From positions 1,984,001 to 2,048,000 of the forward strand of contig NW_026944384.1 in the NCBI RefSeq assembly GCF_033439725.1: a DNA stretch of 64,000 nt, written 5' to 3'. The notes under the pieces were generated by a model, which was given only the letters and a program-made list of their open reading frames with translations, searched no databases and was not told where the DNA came from. Source of the stretch: Neurospora tetraspora. Taxonomy: Eukaryota; Ascomycota; Sordariomycetes; Sordariales; Sordariaceae. Below, in pieces: positions 22,711 through 33,616 of the stretch; the stretch's first letter is position 1; every line of letters begins with the position of its first letter. Position numbers and translations under genes: made by a program.

Positions 22711-25534
22711 ATGTCTGATTCCGGGGAAGGATCACAGTGCACTCCCTCGCCGAGCCCATCGACGGAAAACGAGTCGACAGGATGCGAAGAGAAACCGAGT
22801 TCCCTCGCAAAGATCGAAGCCGCGACACCTTCCAAGAAGCGACCATCAAAAGCCACTCCCGCAGATAGCCAGAACCCCAGGCCAGCAAAAAGACGTGCGG
22901 CTCGGGCCTGCTTGACATGCCGGAACCGTAAAGTACGCTGCAATGTTGTCGAGGGCGGTCTGCCTTGTAACAACTGCAAATGGGATCGGGTCGAATGTGT
23001 GGTTATGGAGAGTCGGCGTCGCAAGTGAGTGCCTCGGCATCCATGCCTCCCCAATCTTCAGAACCAAGTAACCCGAGCAGTGGCTAACGCCATTGCCCTT
23101 TTCCTCTGTGTAGGAAGAACATGTTGGCCGGACAAGGAGTTCCCAATGGAGTTGCGGCTGTGGGCGATGAACTTGGCGCGAGGACTCTCGGTCACCAGCC
23201 GATCCTCTCTAGCCAGCAGCTTGCTGCCCATGCCAATGCCTCGCTCATGGCTGGTTTCCAGATGATGAATGGAGCTGGACTCCCTCTTTCCATGGGAAAT
23301 GCCCTGATGCAGCCACTTTGTAAGTCATCAGTCTTTCCCGAGTAACCCGGTTGAAAAGGAGCCGCATCTGACCGAATCACGTTGTGACAGACGCCCAAGC
23401 GGCACAAACCCAAGGACTCTGGAACAACCCAAGTCTCCCCGAAGCCAGCGCGCGTCTTTGGCAAAACCCACAGCTGATGACGACCATGCCCGGAAACTTC
23501 ACCAACTCTTCTGCGACGGTTGTGAACCCATTACCAACACCTACGTCGATTTCGACGCCCCCACCACAACCTTTCTTACAACCAAACCTCCAACCGAAAC
23601 CCAACCGGACCGTCTCTCCGCATCTTCCGAACTTCTTCAAGCCTCTCCCGCCCAAGGACGCAGTCGATGTGCAATACATGATGGCCAAGGGAGCCTTTAC
23701 GATCCCGACGCCTGAGGTGCAAAATGCCATGCTCAAGGCTTATGTTGAATATGTCCATCCCTACATGCCGCTTCTGGAACTGCGTCAGTTCCTTACCGCC
23801 ATCCACTCCAACGGACAATCGGGCCAAATCAGCCTGGTCCTCTACCAAGCCGTTATGTTTGCGGGGTCTAACTTTGTAGACCAAAAATATCTGGACGCGG
23901 CCGGGCTAGGGAGCCGTAGGAACGCCCGGAAGGAGTTGTTCATGAGAACTCGGGTTCTATACGATTTCGATGTCGAAAAGGACCGTCTCGATCTTGTTCA
24001 GTCTCTGCTTCTCATGACCTACTGGTACGAAACACCGGAGGATCAGAAAGATACTTGGCACTGGATAGGAGTTGCAATTTCATTGGGACTCACCATTGGC
24101 ATCCACCGCAATCCGGCGAACTTGGCCATGCCGCCTGCACAAAGGAAACTGTGGAAGCGGATCTGGTGGTGCTGCTTCATGCGCGACCGCCTCATTGCGC
24201 TAGGAATGCGCCGGCCGACCCGGATCAAGGAAGAGGACTTTGACGTGCCCATGTTGGAGGAATCCGACTTTGAGATTGTGGAGCTTCCGGCCGATAACCA
24301 ACTGCTTGGGCCCAACTGCGCTGTTGTCAGAAACGTCGCCACGCAGAGACAGCTTGCCCGGTTGTGCATCCAGAAAGCGCGCATTTGCGTTGGTATCTGC
24401 CACATGATTAAGACACAATACACGGTCCTCAATCACGACGGTGGTCTCCCAGCCGGTCAAACAACGTCGAGCACCACCATGCTGTTCCCGAACAAGAGCC
24501 TGAACAACATCCAGGAGGTCCAGAAGGTGGATCAGATGCTGGAGAGCTGGCGTTTGCAGCTGCCTGAGGACTGCCAATACAGGCCACTCCTGACGGAGGC
24601 CCTTGCGGAGGAGGACAAGCCAGTGGCTGTTCACCGTACTCTCCTCCACATGGTCTACCACACGACCGTCTCGGCGCTGCACAGGCCGCACTACTTGACC
24701 ATGGAGCAGGCCGCTACTCAATCTGCTCAGACCAGCCTGATTGCTCAGCAGGCTCGGAGCAAGGTGCACCACGCGGCTACCATGGTGACGAGAATGGCAG
24801 AAGACCTTTTGCGCCACGGACTGGCCAAGTACCTACCCACCACGGCTGTGACGGTGACACTGCCAGCCATGACGGTTCACCTGCTGCATAGCCGATCTCC
24901 GGATCCTGAGCTCAGCCAGCAAGCACGCCGGGACTTTGAGGTGTGCGCGAAGCTGCTGCTCCAGCTGCGCGGCATGTACGCAGCGGCCGAGTTCGCACAC
25001 GGATTCTTGATGGGGGTTGAGGCCCGTCACAAGGCCACCGCTATCAGCCCTCAGGGTCCTCAGGCAGCTCCGGTAAACCTTGGCCATCAGGTCCAGCTAG
25101 GACCACAGAAGGAGCCAACACCACCACCTGAGACCAGCTCATGTTTCCAGTCGACCAACACCACCTTTTATCGTCCTCCCCAAGCAGATGCAATGGTATC
25201 GGGGGTAGGGCATGGCCCAGGTGCTTTGGTCCTGGTGAACGTGGACAGTGGCGGCAGCACGCCGCCGCAAACTGACGTTGAGGACATGTCATCGGCAGGC
25301 TTGACCCCTCCGGTAGATAAGACCGCGTATGAGGAGGTCCAAACCACCGCAATGGACTGTGACACCAACGACGCCATGGCCAACTATTTCGACGATGCCT
25401 TTGGTAGCATCCTCGATCCCGAAGCCGTAGAAGGCGATTTCATGGAAGCGTTTACCATGAGCCACGAGAACGACGACGAGTGGATGTTTGATGGACCGTG
25501 CAACAGCAATGCTGCCCCCGCGGCTGTTTGCTAA
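22711..25534 (+). CDS. far-2: Zn2Cys6 transcription factor, cutinase transcription factor 1 beta / FAR type
   Basis: Three exons (22711..23024, 23114..23319, 23391..25534) give 887 residues. The binuclear zinc cluster has Cys67, 70, 77, 86, 89 and 96 (C-x2-C-x6-C-x8-C-x2-C-x6-C), preceded by a basic KRRAARA run and followed by ESRRRKKN. The large fungal_trans domain includes YVHPYMPLLELRQFL, VQSLLLMTYWYETPEDQKD, TWHWIGVAISLGLTIGIHRN and MRDRLIALGMRRPTR. The C-terminus is acidic, as in activation regions. This combination is typical of the CTF1-beta/FarA/FarB group, which in other fungi activates lipase, cutinase and fatty-acid beta-oxidation genes through CCTCGG sites. The symbol far-2 rests on remembered gene order in Neurospora and is tentative. 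The cellulose regulator CLR-1 is a less likely alternative. The class-3 lipase 15 kb away is a plausible but unproven target. Confidence 0.82.
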
Positions 25535-28515
25535 GGGATTTTCTTCCTTTCTTTCCTTTTTCTTTCGCATTGGGATGGGGCGTCTGGGCGGAGGAACTGG
25601 TCATGGCTTTCGACTTCTAGTGCTTTCTTTTCTTTTGGGATATTCCTGCTCCGTTGAAGGCAACGGGGTGATCATGATGGGTACTTAAAAACGGTACAAT
25701 GGCGTTGAAAGGAGAACTTGGGGATTTGATTCGTGATCTCTGGGCATTGAAAATAATGGGACAATGACAATGACATCGGGCATCAGTACAGGCTTTGTTG
25801 GAGGCTGGAGGGCAATGAGACAAAGATGCCAAAATGAGCAATCGGATACAGCTTCGACCATGGTAATTCCAGAACTTGGCGAAACAGAGAGAGAAATAAA
25901 AAGAGATGATATTGATCACAAAACTGGGATATGTCCAACACTGGCTTTGACTCGTGCGGGGGAGCGGGAGATCATGCAGTGATATGTGCCCAAAATTGTT
26001 TCTGGTGAAAGAACCAGAAGAGCATGAGCAATGAGATGATGTGATCCCGTCATGGTGAAGATTTTTCTCCAATGTTGGTGGTTCTTGCAACTTTTGCCAA
26101 GCTGGACGAGAGATAACCCGCGGCTGCCTTGGAGTTCTTTCCTTTTCCGCAGTGAGGCCGGGTGAGGTTGGTTGGATGGGAAGGCCCAACCGTGTCCATC
26201 CCACGTCACCATCTGCAGTAAAGGTGCAGGAACAGGCCGACCAGTAAACAAGCTGCCCCTCAACCTGTATTTTCAGAGTCCGGACACGGAGCCTTACCGC
26301 AGCCTGAACAATTGAGAATCGGGGTTTCAACGAGGTGGAGTTGCATCATCCTCATGCTAAGGCACCCAAGACTTTGACACGATTTCGCGCATAAGAGCCT
26401 CGCCAAGCGCCATTGAGATTTTCAGCAGCGCGGCACTGCGGCACTGCGGCACTGCGGCTGTGTTGGTGGTTTGCTGGCACAAGCGACGCGAACGGAAGAG
26501 AGGCACAAAGGCCGGCGTGGTCGGATCGGGATCGTATCGGCGTGGTGGTCAGATTGCGGCCTCATCACAGCCAGCATGTGACGGGACAGAGCCGGACGGC
26601 GATGCCTTGCTTTGGCGGTCCAGTCTTGTCCTGGCAAAAGATGGGCTCCGCGGGCAGTGATGACAGCAGCGTACATTTCCCCACACACACTCGACACTCA
26701 CAGGCCAGCCGGATCCAGGAACAGGTAGGGACTGGAGCCGTGGCCATCGTGAGTTAGTCCTGAATGGTGTTAGCAGTCCATTATGATGACCGTGTCACCC
26801 CTGCTCGCTCCTGTTCTGCCCCTGTCGGACATTGGCCTGTCCCTGCTCCCCCTGTTCCTGGCGTCCTGGAGTCCCGAGGCGCCGCACGCAAAGCTGAACG
26901 GTTTCCCCGTCGTCGGCCATCCCAAGGACGGAGTCCCAAGGATGATGGCGCGGGCATCCATCAGGTCCCTCATGGCGTGGCACCCGTGGAGGGCATCGCC
27001 GAGGTCGCACTGGGCAGCTCCAGACGGAACCCAACAGCAGCCCCCCGGGAGCAATCTTCTTTCATATGGTGGGACGTTGGAACCGCACCCGCAACCGAGC
27101 CATCGCAACGGCAACGCGCAGCGGGCGAGCAGCCGGCCGGGGCGGAAGACAGCCAGGTCTCCCAGGAGTCCAGGACAGCACACGTCCACACGACCATCGG
27201 ACAGGGTGCGATTGAAATGTCGGGGGACCAGAGGGCTGAAAGCGGCGAATCAAACGGCGCAAACTCTTCCCATATGCCGTTCGATAATGTCTGGAATAGC
27301 ATCACTAAACCCAATCGGGCCCTAAGCGAAAGGAGGCTCGGGCCTGGGAGTGGTGCGTGTGGGTCTGGCCAGTCTGGGTCGGTCTTGGTTCAGGTCCCAA
27401 AAAGTCCACACTTGTTCCATCTTGTTCATCTCATTGATGGCTCGACCATCATCCGTGATCCGCCTCATCCACTTGTTCTGACTTGCATCCAATTACTGCT
27501 CGGATTCTCGCTGAATCGAGCTGCCATTCGTTTGATTCTGTCCTCCTGCGCGCTGCCGCCATTCACTCGTTTTTCCCTACGCTAGTGTAGTTTCAATTCC
27601 CCTCCACGGACCACGGCCCTTCTTTGCCCTCTCACGAGCCCCCTTTGCGCCTTCCATACAATTCGTTTGATCCAATCCCGCCGCCGGCTGTTCTGCATTG
27701 TTACGTACATGCTGCGTACCGCCGTCCTTACGCTACTCCTAGAGCCATCCACCTGATCGACCGCATTGACGCATTCTCGTTCTAGCGCAGTCCCTCCTGC
27801 GTCTTCTCCGTGTTCTCCTGCGTACCAGTTGCGTACCTCGGACCTCTATTCCCCGCCTTGATTGCCAGTTTGCGACAAGTCAAGTTGCTTGTTTGTTGTC
27901 CTACCTACATCTACTACGGGCCGTCGCATTGCTGTCGATACTTCCAGTACCTCCTTCAGTACCTCCTCCATAATTTCAGATTTGCGACTGGTCGGGTACA
28001 CTTCCTGTTTCTGTGCAACCACCATTGTTCACGGCCGCGGAAAGAGCTACTACTACGCACCTTCCGTTGTTACCAGATTCATAAGCTCAAGATCCGGCCG
28101 TACCTGCCTGATCTTTTGGCTTTCTAATTCCTACGACTGGCGACTGGCGACCGGTAACCGGCGACCGCCTGCCAGCCCATTCAACTCCAATAACCTACTA
28201 GTACCTTTACCTACAACATATCTCTACCACCCACGATACCTAATCTCATCCGATCTCCGAGCCCTCCGACCATATCAGACTGCTTCTTCCTCCCCCGAAC
28301 CGACTGCGGAAGACGACATTGCTCTAGGCGGTGTCCGACTCCCAACGAGACACTCCCCGATTCGACCTCGTTTAGACTATGGGAGCCGACGACAGCATCG
28401 TATCTGCGAGATCCCCAGGTTCATAGAATAATACGAAACAGCGCCGTAATGCGCCCGTCCAGCCGGACATACCACACGCCCATGAGAACAAGACCTACAA
28501 CGAACACCGAATACC
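25535..28515. other. Intergenic, regulator to GAS2-domain gene (3 kb)
   Basis: No supported gene. Open frames at 25617..26330 (-) and 26764..27585 (+) have no family resemblance and atypical composition. A small tandem repeat of GGCACTGC lies at about 26431-26456. The last 900 bp is C/T-rich and probably a long 5' leader with upstream open frames for the gene at 28516. Confidence 0.45.
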
Positions 28516-31344
28516 ATGACCAGATCCCCCTCCTCCTCGCCCAACCTCTCCTACGCCCTCGCGGTCGTCACCCCACGTAGTCGCCCCCCGCGATCCCCTA
28601 CCGGATCGCCTCCCCGGCAGTACCGCGAAAACGACGACCTCTTGTCCAACCTCACTCCGCGCACCGCACTCGATACCATACGGAACCCTACGGGGGATTT
28701 CAGGGCATGCATGGCTTCCGCCTCCCCAACCGAGAAGGCCTTTGCTCTCCGAGCCGCCATTGCTAGCAACGAAATCCAGGAATGGCTCGATGAGCTCTCA
28801 TCGTGGCCCTGGCCGTCCAGCGCGAGCTCTGCCGGCTTTCAGGTGCCCGACTTGAAGAGAAGGAAGTTTGAATCGGGATCCCAGCTCTCCGACAAGCTAT
28901 ACTGTGGCAGCCTGCCTGCTGCCGAGGTTGCCAAGTATGAGAAGCGCGTGGACGAAATATACAAGGGCATGGAGGAGATCGATATCGAGGAAATCAAGAA
29001 CCATGTCCTGCGCAACCATATTGTCCCGCTACCAACCTCCGGCTCTCCGATCTTGGGCTCAAACCGACCTCTCCCCAGCTATGCCCACATGGACGACCTT
29101 ACAGCATTTCTTACGGCCACTATCATGCAAACCCTACCGAATTTGGCTCGTCTTAGCAGACTCCTAAACTCCTGGAGCATTCGATTGCTTGTTCTGAAGA
29201 GGGTTCCCGCCTTCTTGGATACTCTCGCTGATGGAGAAATTGCTCTTCAATCTGGACGGAATGTAGCTGGGTTGGATGCCAATGCTCGCGCGATACCGAA
29301 TAGGCCGCCTTCGCCGCTGTCATGGGCCGAGTTCAACGTGATGAAGTCGGTACTGGAGAAGAAAGTCGCAAAGGCCGGTCGCGACCTAGACGTCATGCTT
29401 GATAATCTAGAAGGATGGGAATACACTCTTCCTGACGAATGGCTGGACCGAGTAGAGTCTCTAGAGAAGCAATATGGCGAATGGGTTGCTGCCTGCGAGC
29501 TCAAGATCAAGCAAGCAGACTTGAAGATTGTTGCGCCAACTAATAGCGATACTACCGCCAAGCTGGGCTTGGATGAACGGAAACAACAACAGACGAACAT
29601 TGCAGCCACAAACGGTGCAGCTACTTCAACCGACCAGGACCAACAAAGCGATTATTCGACAGCTAATACCAAGGCTATGAACGTCGATGTCCCTCCCCTA
29701 ATCAAAGTCCATGTTCCTCTGGACGGAATCGACGAGAATGACGCCGAGAAAGGAGAAAATGACTCTTGGACCTTTGTGGACGAAACTGCAGCCCCAGAAA
29801 CCAGTGAAGAGCGCCTACCCGCAGAAGATCGTGCTCTAGGCGGATTTGACGGATCTGATATCGACGAAGCTCCGGTAAGAGGGATGATGCCCTCTCCTAA
29901 TATTGTTGCCAGTGTGAAGGGCTCCAGGCCTCATTCCTCCAGCCTGAGCTATGCGACATCCGATGGTGAATATTTTGAACTAGACCCCTTCGACTCAGAC
30001 TTCGACTTCGATGATAGCCTCGAGCATGATCTCCCTAGTTTCCCCCGCTCGAGACGCGGTAGCAACTTCTCCACCACTTCAACCATTGTGTTTGGAAATC
30101 GTGGACTCGAACAGGAGACTCCGGATCGCTCTCGAAGACGGAGTAAGGATCTTGAAGGCAGTCTTTCACGCGATGTCAGCCCTCCAAGCTCTCCTCCGCG
30201 CTTCAGCAGATCAATGTCGAGGCTCAGATCACAGTCGCGCGGATTTAACGACATGCCAACTGTGGCGGAGTTGCCAGACTTTGACCAGTCGAATTTCGAG
30301 TCATCGGCTATTAATGAAGACGGAAGCCTATCCAAGTCTAGTGCCGGAAATTCGGAAGAAAAGTTGGACCAGCTCCAGCAGCAAATTAGTGAGATTTTGG
30401 AGTCTGTGCCGGCTAAGATCCGCCTCACCTCTGAACCCTCGCCGATTAATTTGAATCCTCCCGATTTCACTGCGCTAAACAGGAAGGCATCCAAGCCGGA
30501 GCTGCGAAACCGGAGCCAGTCCAGCTTGTCGACGAGGTCTACCTTGTCCTCCCGTGCCGGGACACCTTCCTTTACTCTTGCCCCGGCGCCTTCCCGCAGT
30601 TCCCGACAACGCCACCGCGGCAGTCATCGTGATATCAAGATTTACCACCTTACGAGGAACAACGGTGATGCCCCTATCAAGCTGTTCATCAGATGCGTTG
30701 GCGAGCATGGCGAACGGGTCATGGTACGAGTAGGTGGTGGATGGGCCGATTTGGGCGAGTATCTTAGGGTTTTCGCCAGTCACCATCGCCGAAACGTCGT
30801 GCTAGATGGCAAGGTGGAGGTCAATCTGCCTCGTGTCACAGTGGCCGGTGGCTCTAGCTCACCCACTCGGCCGCCATCCAGACGGTCTAACCAGGATCGA
30901 CAATCCCCTCCCGATACTCCCTTGAACGTCCGCAAGACTAGAAAGCCTGCGGAGGCACGCGAGGAGAACGCCGAAACACCCAAAGCGACTCCTAAGACGC
31001 CCTTCATCCCGGCGGGTAAAGCGACTGGCGCATCATCGCCAAGACCCCCATCAGCAGCAGCCCGCTCCCGCTCGATTTCGACTCGCTCTCGCTCAAGCTC
31101 CCGCCTCAGCCATCGTGGTGATGAGGAGATTGTGCTTGGATTAGCAGGCCCGCGGACGAAGAATATTGAAATGAGCGAGGAGGCCCAGGCGTGGGTGGAG
31201 GACATGAAGGCCAAGGTGCAGAGCGCCTCTAATATGAGCCGTAAAGTGTCGGATTCGCCAGCTAGTGCAGATGGAAAGTTCGGCGACATGGGCAAGATTG
31301 GCGGGACGAAACGGGTTTTTAAACGTCAGGGCGGGTTGCCTTGA
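28516..31344 (+). CDS. KAR9-like protein with GAS2 (GAR) microtubule-binding domain
   Basis: A single uninterrupted exon encodes 942 residues. The N-terminal 350 or so residues are helical, with blocks such as YEKRVDEIYKGMEEIDIEE and WSIRLLVLKRVPAFLDTL. They match the conserved region of filamentous-fungal KAR9-domain proteins. A long acidic and Ser-rich linker follows. At about residues 706-775 lies a GAS2/GAR domain starting IKIYHLTRNNGDAPIKLFIR and ending VGGGWADLGEYLRVFASHH. The rest is Ser/Arg/Pro-rich, with RSRSISTRSRSSSRLSHR. Family role: GAS2 domains bind microtubules, and Kar9 links microtubule plus ends to actin and myosin for spindle and nuclear positioning. That this protein does the same is inference; the domain assignment is moderately strong. 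The basic disordered tail would suit microtubule or EB1 binding. Confidence 0.78.
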   Translation: MTRSPSSSPNLSYALAVVTPRSRPPRSPTGSPPRQYRENDDLLSNLTPRTALDTIRNPTGDFRACMASASPTEKAFALRAAIASNEIQEWLDELSSWPWPSSASSAGFQVPDLKRRKFESGSQLSDKLYCGSLPAAEVAKYEKRVDEIYKGMEEIDIEEIKNHVLRNHIVPLPTSGSPILGSNRPLPSYAHMDDLTAFLTATIMQTLPNLARLSRLLNSWSIRLLVLKRVPAFLDTLADGEIALQSGRNVAGLDANARAIPNRPPSPLSWAEFNVMKSVLEKKVAKAGRDLDVMLDNLEGWEYTLPDEWLDRVESLEKQYGEWVAACELKIKQADLKIVAPTNSDTTAKLGLDERKQQQTNIAATNGAATSTDQDQQSDYSTANTKAMNVDVPPLIKVHVPLDGIDENDAEKGENDSWTFVDETAAPETSEERLPAEDRALGGFDGSDIDEAPVRGMMPSPNIVASVKGSRPHSSSLSYATSDGEYFELDPFDSDFDFDDSLEHDLPSFPRSRRGSNFSTTSTIVFGNRGLEQETPDRSRRRSKDLEGSLSRDVSPPSSPPRFSRSMSRLRSQSRGFNDMPTVAELPDFDQSNFESSAINEDGSLSKSSAGNSEEKLDQLQQQISEILESVPAKIRLTSEPSPINLNPPDFTALNRKASKPELRNRSQSSLSTRSTLSSRAGTPSFTLAPAPSRSSRQRHRGSHRDIKIYHLTRNNGDAPIKLFIRCVGEHGERVMVRVGGGWADLGEYLRVFASHHRRNVVLDGKVEVNLPRVTVAGGSSSPTRPPSRRSNQDRQSPPDTPLNVRKTRKPAEAREENAETPKATPKTPFIPAGKATGASSPRPPSAAARSRSISTRSRSSSRLSHRGDEEIVLGLAGPRTKNIEMSEEAQAWVEDMKAKVQSASNMSRKVSDSPASADGKFGDMGKIGGTKRVFKRQGGLP

Positions 31345-33616
31345 TGGGATGGAATGCATGCCGGATGGCACACGGAACGGAACGGGAACGGGAAGACACG
31401 TGAGCGGCATGAATCGGACGAGGGGGTTTGTGGGTAAGGGTTAACGAACTTGATGTGAAGGGATGATCGGCGTTTCAGGGTTCATGGGCAGGTTTGCATT
31501 CCTGCAGTCCCAGAAAATGCTGGTGGTTTCACATGAAGTTTGTCATTACCCCTGGTCCTGATTTGGGTGGAGAGCGTTTGGGACATATGGGGCTATGGGC
31601 ATCATGTCATGTGCCGTCCGTTCCTTTGATCTCTCCTATCCTGTCTGATCCTCACACATCCATGCTGCGTGTTCTTTCCCTATCTGATGGGTTTTCTTCT
31701 TTCTCGACCTCGTCGCTTGGGCAAAGGTCACCCCTCTCATCATTACATGCATTGTTAAAGGGATTTTTCTACTTTTCTTACTTTCTCTCTACTGTCAACA
31801 AATACCCCCGGAGCTCTCTTGGTCTTTTCACATCTTCGCATTCAGATATCCCCCATCCATTTTCATTATCATTATCAAATCATAAACGAAACCTTACCAT
31901 TCATACATTCATATTACACATATTGTTACAATACACAGACCACAAACAAAGAGAGAGGAAGAAGAAGAAGAGCCATGCATATGTCGGTTTACGACTTTCT
32001 TTTTACTACTCTAGGAAAGGAGGAAAGAATACCCAAGACAACACCCGAGGAAGGACGACGGAACGCATATGCAATGGACGGACGTATGGTACGCTCACAC
32101 ACACATATACATACCCACGGGCGGACGGACGGAAGGCGATTACGGAACAGGAACTAGGACAAAGCAAGACAGGCGTCGGACAAACTTTTGTGTCGGTTTT
32201 AGGTCAGGTGGATGTCAGTTTTTAGTTTGATATTCGGCGACAACGGACGGCGGCGAACGAAGGGTGGTTGCTTGGGTTTTTATGTTTCTGTCTGAGGACA
32301 GGCAGGTGAAACACAAACCTGTCCGGCGTACAAAACAGCATTCTTCGGCTGGGGGGTTTATTGCTAGCTTTTTAAATATTTAAAAACTTTACCACTACTA
32401 CAACTCGTACTACTCGACTATGAGTTGAATCCGTGCTCCTGTGACGATATAAAGAACACGCATAAGCCAGAGCTGCGCAGAGCTAGACAACAAGACCAGG
32501 ATGATACCAAAAATTAAATGATCAACCGCTATGCTACATCTTGAAACACGATAAGAACGGATGAACTTCATCCTGACCAGACGCGCACTGATGAATTACC
32601 ATTGATGACACAAAATCTTGGTATCAGGCGTCATTTCCATCACACACCTCCAAGAAACAAAGATATCTTCTCAACACTGCTCAGTCGTCCCTGCCCTCAG
32701 AACCCAAACAGTAAATGACGGGAGCACTCAGCAAGTGTCTCCTCAGTCGGTGCTTCCTTGCGCGACCTGCAATCTGTTCCCGTCCCGATGAAGAAAGACC
32801 AACCAGGGCAGGTACGGTACTGCCTCCTACTGCCAGGCTCCACCCGGCCCCCTTCCGAACGTCCCCTCCTCCCAAAGCCCTCCCCTCCGCACCTTCTTTC
32901 CTTCTGTCCGGACAGGTTCCTTCCTTAACGGCAACCTACCTCTACACCCGGCAGTGTCCGACACCACTCAGATAGCAAGGGAAACTAAGAACTGTCCCCG
33001 CGTCACCGTGCCTTCCCTGAACAGCCTTCACTTCCATCTTTATCCTTCAGTTGTGACCCAATCTCTCTGTGTAGTCTCGAATCAACAACCAGCAACGAAC
33101 CGAAAAACGCGCGGTTGGTAAATCGGTTGAGTAAGGTACTCTCGTTGCCAGTCGAGGGGTGAATCCCAAAGAAGAGTAACAACTCGGAGTGACCCGGGTT
33201 GGACTCCAGTGGGTCTGCTTGACTGGACTACCTACCAGGAAGGAAGGGGTATTTGGGATGGGAGGGGAGCTACGCGTAGAATGAAGCCGGGGAAGAGTCA
33301 CGGGCAGGCACAAGGATAGGTAAGGAAGGTGCAGTTGGTGTAGGTGGTTTGGTTGCCTCTGTTGGCAGGAGCTGGATGGTTTTGAGCAAACTTTGAATTG
33401 TTCCCATCATCATCATCATCATCATTATGGCCTACTGTATCTTGAAGCCTTGTTCGGATAGCAAACCCAGTTAGTTACCTCCTTAAGCTTCAGTCAACCG
33501 ACCATTCAACGTCATTCAAAAGATCGACCTGTTCCGTTGTATATAGTCCAAGAGCCCAGTCATGTGTGTATCCCATCCGTATCATCCATCCATCCCGATC
33601 CTAACTGAAGACATTA
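31345..33616. other. Convergent intergenic region, GAS2 gene / WSC peroxidase (2.3 kb)
   Basis: No supported gene. It contains an 18-nt perfect AT palindrome (TTTTTAAATATTTAAAAA) near 32370-32387 and an ATC microsatellite at about 33408-33426. Both neighbours point into it, so it should hold two 3' ends. The 243-codon frame at 31494..32225 looks like chance. Confidence 0.4.
33408..33426. repeat. Trinucleotide microsatellite (ATC)n
   Basis: Six ATC/CAT units in noncoding sequence between convergent genes. Confidence 0.75.

Noticed and set aside
22711-25534. Identity as the cellulose regulator CLR-1 or the xylanase regulator XlnR
   Set aside because: The zinc cluster with Cys spacing 2-6-8-2-6 and trailing ESRRRKKN, plus the YWYETPEDQKDTWHW block, fits the CTF1-beta/FAR group better. 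XlnR-type clusters read differently. CLR-1 is kept only as a weaker alternative.
25617-26330. 237-codon minus-strand open frame
   Set aside because: No recognisable motif, mixed hydrophobic and cysteine content typical of noncoding translation, and it runs into the regulator's 3' region.
26764-27585. 273-codon plus-strand open frame
   Set aside because: No domain or conserved block, composition unlike neighbouring genes, and overlapped by several equally long frames on both strands.
31494-32225. 243-codon plus-strand open frame behind the GAS2 gene
   Set aside because: Low-complexity Ser/His/Lys-rich translation of C/T- and A-rich sequence without family resemblance.
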